This document shows positions 9,640 through 18,100 of a DNA stretch of 64,000 nt, one piece after another. The notes beneath the pieces are model-generated. The model ran no database searches and was not told the origin of the DNA. It saw only the letters and a list, made by a program, of their open reading frames with translations. A program made the translations under genes and the position numbers. The first letter of the stretch is position 1, and every line of letters begins with the position of its first letter. The stretch covers positions 124,001 through 188,000 of the forward strand of contig NZ_VXJV01000008.1 of NCBI RefSeq assembly GCF_008692785.1, read 5' to 3'. Source of the DNA: Salmonella enterica subsp. diarizonae (GTDB lineage: Bacteria; Pseudomonadota; Gammaproteobacteria; Enterobacterales; Enterobacteriaceae).

Positions 9640-9788
9640 CTGATCTCCAGCCGAATCATTTTTCAGGTGATTGATTTAACGGGAAACGGCAGGAAAAACC
9701 AGAAAAAACAATGCTAATAATATCGCGCCTTTGCAACAAATCGCTAACGAGAGCGCATTCAGACACATTTTGAAGGATATTGAATTAA

Positions 9789-9813
9789 AAAGCCCCGCTT
9801 TTAGCGAGGCTTT
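9789..9813 (-). terminator. Intrinsic terminator of yobF-cspC
   Basis: Ten-base arms (AAAGCCCCGC / GCGAGGCTTT, one G-T type mismatch) enclose a TTTTA loop. Read on the minus strand the stem is followed by a T-rich run, 47 bases beyond the cspC stop. Confidence 0.85.
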
Positions 9814-9859
9814 ATATCTGAGGCTGACGCGACAAACCGCATCAAATCAGTGGGGTCGA

Positions 9860-10069
9860 TCAGATAGCTGTTACGTTAACAGCAGCCGGACCTTTCTGGC
9901 CGTCCTGAATTTCGAACTCAACGTTCTGGCCTTCAGCCAGAGTTTTGAAGCCATTGCCCTGGATAGCGGAGAAGTGTACGAACACATCTTTGCTGCCATC
10001 AGCCGGAGTAATGAAGCCAAAACCTTTGGACTCGTTGAACCACTTAACTTGACCTTTAATCTTTGCCAT
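9860..10069 (-). CDS. cspC: Cold-shock-family RNA chaperone CspC
   Basis: This 69-residue single cold-shock domain has the RNA-binding motifs KGFGFI (RNP1-like) and DVFVHF (RNP2-like). I took ATG 10069, giving [11 protein letters not shown], rather than the in-frame TTG two codons upstream, because CspC is 69 residues and GGAA lies at a normal distance. CspC is expressed at 37 C, binds nucleic acids and stabilises stress-related transcripts such as rpoS. It follows yobF by 12 bases in the conserved yobF-cspC operon. Confidence 0.97.
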
Positions 10070-10081
10070 TTGCAAAATTCC

Positions 10082-10225
10082 TTAGAGTGTTTTCTTTGCC
10101 CGCAGGCATAACATAGATAAAACTGAGACATTACTGCTTGAGGCACTAATATAAGGTTCGGCAGAGAAGCGGTATTCAACGTCAACGTGTTTACTCAGGA
10201 CTTCTTTACTGAAAATGCCACACAT
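10082..10225 (-). CDS. yobF: Small protein YobF
   Basis: A 47-residue frame ([10 protein letters not shown] ... CLRAKKTL) sits immediately upstream of cspC and matches YobF in length and sequence as I remember it. YobF is a stress-induced small protein of unknown function cotranscribed with cspC, and translation of the operon is post-transcriptionally tuned in E. coli. The frame is continuous, ends in TAA, and its stop is 12 bases before the cspC start. Confidence 0.93.
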   Translation of the reverse strand: MCGIFSKEVLSKHVDVEYRFSAEPYISASSSNVSVLSMLCLRAKKTL

Positions 10226-10875
10226 AAACAGAACTGTACCTCGTTTAACCCAAAGCCTGTTATCACATACAACGTTAATTATGGCAAGCCATTTTTAAAC
10301 GTGTCTCGATCCGTCGCACAAATTACGAGAACCTTCACAAATTGACAGCACGTTTATGCAACAAAACTGCTGAAAATATATCCTTGCAAATTGGCGGACT
10401 TCCTGACAACGTCATTGCTGAACTGCCACTTTTTTACCATAGCTCAATAAGTTCGCTTCTTCCAGTACATCAAATCACATTTAAAAGCTGTATCTTTTAT
10501 ATCACTTTTTATGCAGATTAATGCATAAAATATCACAATGCTAAAAAACACCTTTTAATCAAAATAATAGAAAAGAAAAGAGGTATTCGACACTGCTTCC
10601 TGTGAAATTTCTCGCCTTTACAGGATGTCTTAAAATAATGAACAAACAATGACAATCCACAAAAAGAGAGAGAAACGTTTCGCTTTTAATAGACAATGAT
10701 CGATATCACAAAATTGACATATACACATTTGTTATAGATATAAAACTATGTTTCATATAAAGCCATATATTATCTAAGGCGTTGATACTGTATTGTCAGT
10801 TACAAGCGGCAACACTGACAAATCCGAAGGGGGAATGGGGCGTATGGTATCTGGCTGCTTGCGCCCCGGTAAGCG
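10226..10875. other. AT-rich intergenic region between yobF and yebO
   Basis: About 650 bases have no convincing frame. The part nearest yobF is the long leader and promoter region expected for yobF-cspC. TTGACA at 10715 with a downstream AT-rich GATATA resembles a promoter reading rightward, but no gene follows it on that strand before the antisense yebO. I see no repeat or stable RNA here. Confidence 0.5.
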
Positions 10876-11163
10876 TTATCGTTCAGCAACCAGACGGATG
10901 ATGTCCTCATCCTCCTTCCGCTCGCTTGCCGCTATTGCGGGTTCAGCGTCTTTTTCTGGTTCGTTTGCTTCACAAAGGCGGCGCAACAACGCGTTTTGCC
11001 GCTTCTGTTGATCCAATAACGCTTCGAGCAATTCTATCTGCTCGTTAGCGCGGGAACTTGCCCGGTTGACAAAGAACCAGATCGCCAGCCCGACCACCAG
11101 AACCACCATTGATACTATTAAAGATGCAAGAGAAAACGCACCAGAGTTTAAAACATCGTTCAT
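10876..11163 (-). CDS. yebO: Small membrane protein YebO
   Basis: This 95-residue protein has one strong N-terminal membrane helix (about residues 13-33), followed by a charged coiled-coil-like region (RANEQIELLEALLDQQKRQ) and an acidic tail. It matches YebO in length and place directly downstream of mgrB. Function is unknown. It is probably cotranscribed with mgrB, so PhoP control may extend to it. Confidence 0.92.
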   Translation of the reverse strand: MNDVLNSGAFSLASLIVSMVVLVVGLAIWFFVNRASSRANEQIELLEALLDQQKRQNALLRRLCEANEPEKDAEPAIAASERKEDEDIIRLVAER

Positions 11164-11233
11164 TTCACCACCTCAATGTAGAGACGTCATTCTACCACTG
11201 CTACACGGGAAGGAAATCTCTGGTATAAAACGT

Positions 11234-11377
11234 TTACCAGGGAATAAATTTATTGATGGCGCAAATACCGCTGAAAAATTGTACATCCTGATCGCACATG
11301 ATATTAAACACCTGCGCCCACAGCAACAGGCATACCACCACCACGATGCCGAGAACGACCCATCGAAATTTTTTCAC
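11234..11377 (-). CDS. mgrB: PhoQ feedback inhibitor MgrB
   Basis: A 47-residue membrane peptide starts at GTG ([10 protein letters not shown]) and ends INKFIPW. A single helix at about residues 6-24 is followed by a periplasmic tail with cysteines in IMCDQD and SGICAI. These correspond to the two conserved periplasmic cysteines of MgrB. MgrB binds the sensor kinase PhoQ and lowers its activity as negative feedback, and its loss activates PhoPQ and raises polymyxin resistance in enterics. The gene sits between yebO and yobH as expected. Confidence 0.96.
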
Positions 11378-11410
11378 TCCACTCTCCGATCTTACATCTT
11401 ATGTCGCTAA

Positions 11411-11443
11411 ATTATCATGGGTTACCTAAACCAGGAGTAACTG
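11411..11443 (-). promoter_or_regulatory. PhoP-box-like mgrB promoter
   Basis: Read on the minus strand, CAGTTA-N5-GGTTTA (11443-11427) resembles a PhoP direct repeat with one strong and one weak half. A GATAAT -10 element lies 10 bases downstream (11416-11411). This geometry fits a PhoP-activated promoter, and mgrB is a known PhoP target. The upstream half-site is poor, so the box is tentative. Confidence 0.5.
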
Positions 11444-11534
11444 TAGCGGCATTATATGTTTTTAGGAATGATTCACTTGTTTCAATCAATGTACACGCTA
11501 CTCTTATTCTAACTAAAAAAGAAAAGAGGTAGTA

Positions 11535-11774
11535 ATGCGTTTGATCATTCGCGCAATTGTATTGTTTGCCCTGGTGTGGATAGGCCTGCTGCTGAGCGGC
11601 TATGGCGTACTGGTGGGAAGTAAAGTGAACGCTGCGGGGCTAGGCCTGCAGTGCCATTACCTGACTGCACGTGGCACCACCACGGCGCAATATGTCCATA
11701 CCAATAGCGGCATCATTGGCTTTTCTGACTGTCCCCTTTTCAGAAAAAGCGCCACTGTCGTGGATAATGGCTAA
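11535..11774 (+). CDS. yobH: Small protein YobH
   Basis: This 79-residue protein has an N-terminal hydrophobic segment (about 5-28) that may be a signal anchor, and two later cysteines (LQCHYL, FSDCPLF). It matches YobH, which lies between mgrB and kdgR. AGAGG precedes the ATG. Function is unknown. The paired cysteines beyond the hydrophobic segment suggest an exported domain with a disulfide, which is inference. Confidence 0.9.
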   Translation: MRLIIRAIVLFALVWIGLLLSGYGVLVGSKVNAAGLGLQCHYLTARGTTTAQYVHTNSGIIGFSDCPLFRKSATVVDNG

Positions 11775-11925
11775 GCGATAATAAATAATTTCACAGCGAA
11801 ACTATCACGGATGATTACCCTATATTAGCTGTTGTTTATAAGCGTCGTTAAATAATGTTTTAATAACCGTTAAATAAGCCGACAGTCATTATCCTCTTTG
11901 ACCATTCCATCTCACCAGATGTTAT

Positions 11926-11962
11926 AAAAAAAGCAGCTACATTTTTCGCGGCTGCTTTTTTT
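11926..11962. terminator. Bidirectional terminator between yobH and kdgR
   Basis: GCAGC and GCTGC pair around a 13-base loop. Seven A residues lie on the left and seven T residues on the right, so the hairpin can terminate transcription from both sides. It lies just after the kdgR stop. Confidence 0.8.
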
Positions 11963-11984
11963 AACGTCATGCTAATAACGTTGC

Positions 11985-12776
11985 TTAGAAGGGATAATCG
12001 TTGTAACCCATTTGTTCAGAAATTTTACGCGCGGCGGCGTGTAACATAGCCACATATTCCTGTAGGCGCTCTTCTGAAAAGCGCAGCGTCGGGAACGAAA
12101 TGCTTAACCCTGCGATTACCACGCCAAAACGGTCGAATACCGGTACGCCGATACAACGTAACCCTTCTTCCTGTTCTTCATTATCTTCACCGTAGCCTTG
12201 CGCACGTACTTTATCCAACAGCGGCAGCAACGCTTCAGTACTGGTAATGGTTCGTCCGGTGCTTTGTTTATACTCTACGCCGTCGAGAATCTGCTTAACC
12301 TCATCGCGATCGCGCCAGGCCAGAAGCACTTTACCGATGGCCGTACTGTACAGCGGATTACGACGACCAATGCGTGAGTACATCCGTAGATTGTACATAG
12401 AGTCAATTTTATGGATATAGACAATACTGTCTTCATCCAACGCGCCAAGATGGATAGTTTCTTTCGTCAGACGAGACAGTTCGCGCATCTGAATGTCCGC
12501 ACTGCGGATCAAATCAACATTTTGCAAGGCTCGCGCGCCCAGTTCAAACAGCTTTAACGTCAGAGAGTATTTTTCAGACTCCCCCTCCTGAGCCACGTAG
12601 CCCAGCGTTTTCATGGTTTGCAAAAAGCGATAAACGGTGCTTTTCGACATCATGACGCGCTGCGATAGCTCGGTAATCCCTATTTCACGCTCTTCACCCA
12701 GCGCCTGCAGAATGCCGAAAACCTTCAGCACAGAAGATACAGAATCAGGCTGTTTATCCAGATCTGCGTTTGCCAT
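11985..12776 (-). CDS. kdgR: IclR-family transcriptional repressor KdgR
   Basis: This 263-residue regulator has an N-terminal winged helix (about 12-75, with GITELSQRVMMSKSTVYRFLQ as recognition region) and a C-terminal IclR effector domain. In enterics KdgR represses genes for 2-keto-3-deoxygluconate uptake and the Entner-Doudoroff/pectin-derivative pathway, and is released by KDG. Length and position, divergent from yebQ with about 175 bases between the starts, match E. coli. Confidence 0.96.
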   Translation of the reverse strand: MANADLDKQPDSVSSVLKVFGILQALGEEREIGITELSQRVMMSKSTVYRFLQTMKTLGYVAQEGESEKYSLTLKLFELGARALQNVDLIRSADIQMRELSRLTKETIHLGALDEDSIVYIHKIDSMYNLRMYSRIGRRNPLYSTAIGKVLLAWRDRDEVKQILDGVEYKQSTGRTITSTEALLPLLDKVRAQGYGEDNEEQEEGLRCIGVPVFDRFGVVIAGLSISFPTLRFSEERLQEYVAMLHAAARKISEQMGYNDYPF

Positions 12777-12951
12777 TTATCACCTCATTACGAGTGTTTT
12801 ATAAAATTCAGAACGAGTTTTTATTATAATTTCACGCCAGGTCGCCCGCAATCCATCTTTGCTTACTTCGTTACAAATCTGCGACATAACACCTCAATAT
12901 TGATGCTAAAATTATTATTCAGCTCATAATTATCATTATTACAAAATACTT

Positions 12952-14325
12952 ATGGAAAAAACACGGGCCGACGGCCTGCCCCTCCCGCAGAGATACGGTG
13001 CTATCCTGACGATTATTATCGGTATTTCGATGGCGGTTCTGGATGGCGCAATCGCTAATGTCGCGCTGCCAACTATTGCGACTGATCTACACGCCTCCCC
13101 TGCCAGCTCTATCTGGATTGTCAATGCGTACCAAATCGCGATTGTCGTCTCACTACTTTCCCTGTCTTTTTTAGGCGACATGTTTGGTTATCGCCGGATC
13201 TATAAATGTGGTTTAGTGGTATTTCTGCTTTCATCATTGTTTTGCGCGCTTTCAGACTCGCTGCAAATGCTCACGCTGGCGCGCATTGCGCAGGGGTTTG
13301 GCGGCGCGGCGCTAATGAGTGTAAACACGGCGCTGATTCGACTTATCTACCCCCAGCGTCATCTGGGACGAGGCATGGGAATTAACTCTTTTATCGTCGC
13401 TGTCTCTTCCGCCGCTGGTCCAACAATCGCCGCGGCGATCCTGTCCATCTCATCATGGAAATGGCTGTTTCTGATTAATGTCCCATTAGGTATCATCGCC
13501 TTAATTCTGGCTATACGCTTTTTACCGGCAAACATCGCCCATGACGCTAAGCCTCGCTTTGACTTACCGAGCGCGGTAATGAATGCGCTCACATTTGGCC
13601 TGCTGATTACTGCGTTGAGCGGCTTTGCTCAGGGACAGTCGCTAGCGTTGATTGGCGCAGAGCTGCTCGTTCTGGTCGTGGTCGGGTTTTTCTTCGTGCG
13701 CCGACAGCTTTCTTTGCCCGTCCCCTTGTTACCCATTGACTTGTTACGCATTCCGCTTTTTTCACTCTCGATCGGCACGTCAATTTGTTCGTTCTGTGCG
13801 CAAATGTTGGCCATGGTCTCGCTACCTTTTTACCTGCAAACCGTGTTGGGCCGCAGCGAAGTAGAAACCGGCCTGTTGTTGACGCCCTGGCCGCTGGCCA
13901 CGATGGTGATGGCGCCGCTGGCCGGTTACCTGATAGAACGTCTTCATGCTGGTTTGCTGGGGGCGCTGGGAATGGTGATAATGGCAGCCGGGTTGTTTGC
14001 TCTGGTCATGTTGCCAGACTCCCCCTCCGATGTGAATATTATCTGGCCGATGATCCTTTGCGGCGCAGGGTTTGGCCTGTTCCAGTCGCCGAATAATCAC
14101 ACCATTATTACTTCCGCGCCGCGTGAGCGCAGCGGTGGCGCCAGTGGGATGCTGGGCACGGCGCGACTGTTAGGCCAAAGTACTGGCGCTGCGCTGGTAG
14201 CGCTGATGTTGAACCAGTTTGGTGACAGCGGAACCCACGTGTCGCTGCTGGCGGCGGGCTTTCTGGCGACCCTTGCCGCCATCGTCAGTGGACTTCGGAT
14301 CACCCAACCCCGGATCAAGGGATAA
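12952..14325 (+). CDS. yebQ: MFS transporter YebQ (DHA2-like, 14 TM)
   Basis: This 457-residue protein is of the major facilitator superfamily. Family motifs include the first-helix MAVLDGAIANVALPTIA, LGDMFGYRRIYK in the first cytoplasmic loop and GFGGAALMSVN. About 13-14 helices are predicted, as in drug:H+ antiporters of the DHA2 group. It matches YebQ next to kdgR. The substrate is unproven; in some enterics the divergent placement by kdgR suggests KdgR control. No strong Shine-Dalgarno sequence is visible. Its 3' side borders a foreign block in which transposase debris replaces the usual junction with htpX. Confidence 0.94.
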   Translation: MEKTRADGLPLPQRYGAILTIIIGISMAVLDGAIANVALPTIATDLHASPASSIWIVNAYQIAIVVSLLSLSFLGDMFGYRRIYKCGLVVFLLSSLFCALSDSLQMLTLARIAQGFGGAALMSVNTALIRLIYPQRHLGRGMGINSFIVAVSSAAGPTIAAAILSISSWKWLFLINVPLGIIALILAIRFLPANIAHDAKPRFDLPSAVMNALTFGLLITALSGFAQGQSLALIGAELLVLVVVGFFFVRRQLSLPVPLLPIDLLRIPLFSLSIGTSICSFCAQMLAMVSLPFYLQTVLGRSEVETGLLLTPWPLATMVMAPLAGYLIERLHAGLLGALGMVIMAAGLFALVMLPDSPSDVNIIWPMILCGAGFGLFQSPNNHTIITSAPRERSGGASGMLGTARLLGQSTGAALVALMLNQFGDSGTHVSLLAAGFLATLAAIVSGLRITQPRIKG

Positions 14326-14982
14326 AAAAGGTTCATCGCAGGTTAGCGTGAACCAATAGAAAACGGCAGTCAGAACGTTTAGGTTTGTATTCGCCAGAAC
14401 ACACCCTGAACCTTCAAAACTGCCGTTACTATGAATGCTAGCCTGACTTCTCTTTCTGGAAAGGGTTCAGTGTCTCTTCCTGCACTAAAATTACTCCCGA
14501 TACACGGCTCATTCGCCTCCAGCCTCTGACTTCCCTAACCCCATATTGTCGCTCCGCATATTCACGATACTTCCCTGCGACGTACCTGCTCAGTTAGAAG
14601 GTCTCGCTGGATGTACCCGTTCGCCGCTTACGCTGCTCATCCTGCGGCATTATGACCGAAAAAATCAACTGGCTGCCTGAGCGTCAGCGATACACCTCCA
14701 CCCTGTCGGCGTGAATAGCTATATGGACATGAACACTGCGTTACTGGAAGCCAGTCAGCCATTAAATACAGTCGATGTGATGAAAACGGCACTGAAAGAA
14801 GTGTGGTATGCCCCGAATGAACAGGAGGCGAGCCAGCACAGGAATAGTTGAAAAGGCAGGAGCGTATTATTGCAGGGAAGAGATGTGAATATCGCCGCCC
14901 TTAATCTAAAATAAGACGGGAATTAAAATTGTGTAATTACCTGTTAGTGATATGTTTATTCCACCAACGCAGACAGGCAATT
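14326..14982. mobile_element. Insertion-sequence debris between yebQ and the giant gene
   Basis: No intact gene is present. A short stretch around 14625-14705 translates in one frame to a Cys-x-x-Cys-containing segment (RCSSCGIMTEKINWLPERQ) resembling ISL3-type transposases. A second piece near 14770-14850 reads MKTALKEVWYAPNEQEAS, resembling an IS256-type transposase. Both are broken by stops. The assignments are by eye. Together with the next feature they mark this as a site of repeated insertion and decay. Confidence 0.5.
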
Positions 14983-15105
14983 ATGGACGAAAATAAACTC
15001 AAAGCGCTCGCTGCTGAACTGGCTAAAGGACTTAAACCGAAGCCGACCTTAATCAGTGGTTGAAGGAAGTGCCGCATCAGCCGTCAGAAGACATTCAGTA
15101 AGCTA
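14983..15105 (+). pseudogene. Frameshifted N-terminal remnant of an IS256-family transposase
   Basis: The start ATG at 14983 gives MDENKLKALAAELAKGLK, the typical N-terminus of IS256-type transposases. One missing base after about codon 18 throws it out of frame; restoring it gives TEADLNQWLKEVP. The remainder of the roughly 400-codon transposase is absent. It lies about 90 bases before the giant gene. Confidence 0.7.
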
Positions 15106-15190
15106 AGCAGTACAGAGGGCCCGCCAGCCACCTGCGGACTTTAGCTCACTAATATTAATATTGAAAATATCAATAAAAAGGTTTGAATAC

Positions 15191-18100
15191 ATGCCGCAAA
15201 TAACCGCTATCAATAGTATTGAAAGTCAAAATGTAATGCATGGCGCCCCCTCCGCGATAACAGCACTTACTACAGAACAATTATTAATAAAAATAGATAA
15301 TGTAAGGTTAGAAGAAAGACCTGCAATTCCAGTCTGCTACCGGCTGGCTGTGAATGCTGGCGTTGTCGCCGGGACGATATCCAAAGAAACAGAAGATATC
15401 CTTTCATCTATTCCTGGTAATTATTCTGAAAACTATCAAAAAATTATGGGGATTACTGTAGGGAATTACTTCATGCATATCAGCAAGGATCATATTGTCG
15501 ACTCTGGAATAATAAATCTCAGGAATTTAAGAAGTGGTAAAATATTTCACACAGCCTATGTGCATAAAACTATAAATGGCGAAATTATATTTCTACATAA
15601 TAATAATCTGACAATAGATGCAATATTAAACAAAGGGATGCATTCTCTCCCTTTACAAAAAGGGGGACTGAATGTTCATATATTAGATGACCAGAAACTT
15701 AGAAACCTACAGGATTATCTTAACCAAAACATTGGCTTTCACTTCATTACAACACGTGATTTGGAAACTAATTTAAAAAAAGAGTATGGCTTTAACCATC
15801 CCTGTAATTTGCCATGTGAGCATTTAACACATAATTCAGAGGGAGAAAAACTTTCATCAGAACAAATGATGGATGTTGATGTACCGGGGACATCGGCACA
15901 ACAAGCTAATATCCCTACTATTGTATATGAATTCTCAGCACAGAATTTGCCGGAAAAACTCAGCGATATAAAACCTGACGATGACGATGACATATATACT
16001 TCATCTTCTTCCTCTTCTTCCTCTTCTTCCTCTTCGCCTTGCCCCTCTCCCCCTCGTGTTCCTGATGCAGAAGAAATAAGAAGGAAAGAAGAGCATAATA
16101 AACGGGTTCGCTGGTATCAACAAAAACGGTTTGCAGAACTCACTAAATTACATCCGGATCTGGCTAGTCATATCGTAACAGAAATGTTACCTACAGGTAT
16201 TTTGTTGACTCGTGTTAAAAACAGCCCAACTGATATATTATTTGTTGATGTACATGGTACATACATGAATATGAAGTCTGGCACAATGCTGAAACCAGAA
16301 GCTATTGCTCGAGGTTTCACTAAGACAATAACTATACCTAAGAATTTAGAACTGAATTTTTTAGCACCACACGATACTATCCTTACAGAAGGACCTGGAT
16401 CGAAGGATGGTAATCATGTTGGTATAACAGAAAGAGCATTAGGCGCTACCGGTAAATCTTGCCAGATTTATTCCAGGCTGGCAGCGCCTGATGCTATGAG
16501 ACCCGGTATTGTTTACTCAGAATATAATGAAAAAACGGCGGGAACAAACGAAACAGGGAAAGTTGTGAATTATCTTTTGAGTTCTACTTCCGACGATGTG
16601 GATCAGACATTGTGCCAACTCTCTATTTTAGAAAACCGTATTAGTTGTCCTGATAAAATGGATATGCTGACTATTGCACCGAAAGTAGGTATTTTTGATG
16701 AAAAATATAAAGTAACAACCCTGGAGGAACTCTTAAGAGTGATCCAGATTACTAACCCTCAATATAAAAGGATAATCCTTGGCTCATGCCGAAGAAGTTA
16801 TTTTTCACGTGATGATTCCATTTATGAGTATTCTCTTCAGACATCAGACTTACCAATTGACAGGCAGATGCCTATACGTGGAGATAATAAATCAGCTTTT
16901 ATTGTTGAAGATTATAATATCCTACCCAATGATGATTTAATGTCAATACGAAATTATATCGATAGGGAAATCAGGAAAAATCTTGCATGGACTCCAGATG
17001 CAGGTGATTTTATTCCCCATGTGATGATGAAGTTACCAGATTTTCAGGAGACAGGCTTGCAACTTAATATATTTACGCCATCACTGGAGTCAGGTGAGTA
17101 TAATCACTGCGTTAGTTACCCAGAAAATACAGAACAGTCTATCCGGCATGAAATAAACCTTATTAATTATGGCGACCACTATGATCTTTTGACTGCAGAT
17201 AACAAAATAATTGATATTCCTCCTGGTGGAAATTGTTTTTATCATGCAATTTATAACGCATTAACGGCAGAGCAGAAAATCAAGATAACAGGTACGCCGT
17301 TCATTGATTTAGCTATCCAGAACTTAAGACATCGTATTGCCGATCAGATTCTTCGAGATCCATCTTTGTGGCATTTAATCCCCGGTTTACGCTCGTTCAT
17401 CCCGGCTAATGATTCTCAAATGGATGAGGCTCAGCAGAACTTACCAACTCATTATACTGGTACTATCACCCGTAATGTTGGATATGAACATGATGAGGGT
17501 ATTAAATTATCGATAAATAAGGTACAGCTAAAAAAACGACCGGCACACGATCAAAAAGTTAAAACTTTAACCAAACGTCTTCCTGAAGCCAAAAAATTGA
17601 CATTACATGCTGCTTATGCCGGTAAACTTATGACAGAGACAGTGCTTGCTGAAGCCGAAAGAGATGGCATGCTGCCTGCCCGTGTCGATGGAATGATAAA
17701 CGCAAAAGATATTTTAAGTCATTACCGGCAGCAATCACTGCGTTTAATGAACCAGGAATCTTTTGGCGTAACCGGATATGAAATAGCAAGACAGATGGAA
17801 TCCAGACTGGAGAAACTAGACAGTGAGTTGTCTTATTTAGATCATGAGGGGAAGAGAGATGAGTACAATTTATTAGCCGCTTCACTTTTTGATATCCATC
17901 CTTATGATTTAAAAAAGATGGCGCGCGAATCTTTTCCACTGATGGATCGCTATTGCGAAATGTTGGATCGGGTTGTGACGAGTGGCAATCTCACGCCGGA
18001 GACGTTGCAACAATGTCTTGATGCATTGCTCCATCGTCATTCAGATGAAAAAATGCCATCAATTGTTACTACGCTTCTCATAGATGGTCATTTCTCAACC

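Noticed and set aside
10793..11011. 72-codon plus-strand frame antisense to yebO
   Set aside because: It overlaps yebO almost fully. The promoter-like TTGACA upstream is not enough to call a gene.
15161..15190. TTG start of the giant gene ten codons upstream
   Set aside because: ATG 15191 has a better-placed AAAGG. The upstream start lacks a Shine-Dalgarno sequence.
16001..16036. CRISPR-like repeat
   Set aside because: The 9-bp units are contiguous Ser codons with no spacers. I found no CRISPR array anywhere in the window.
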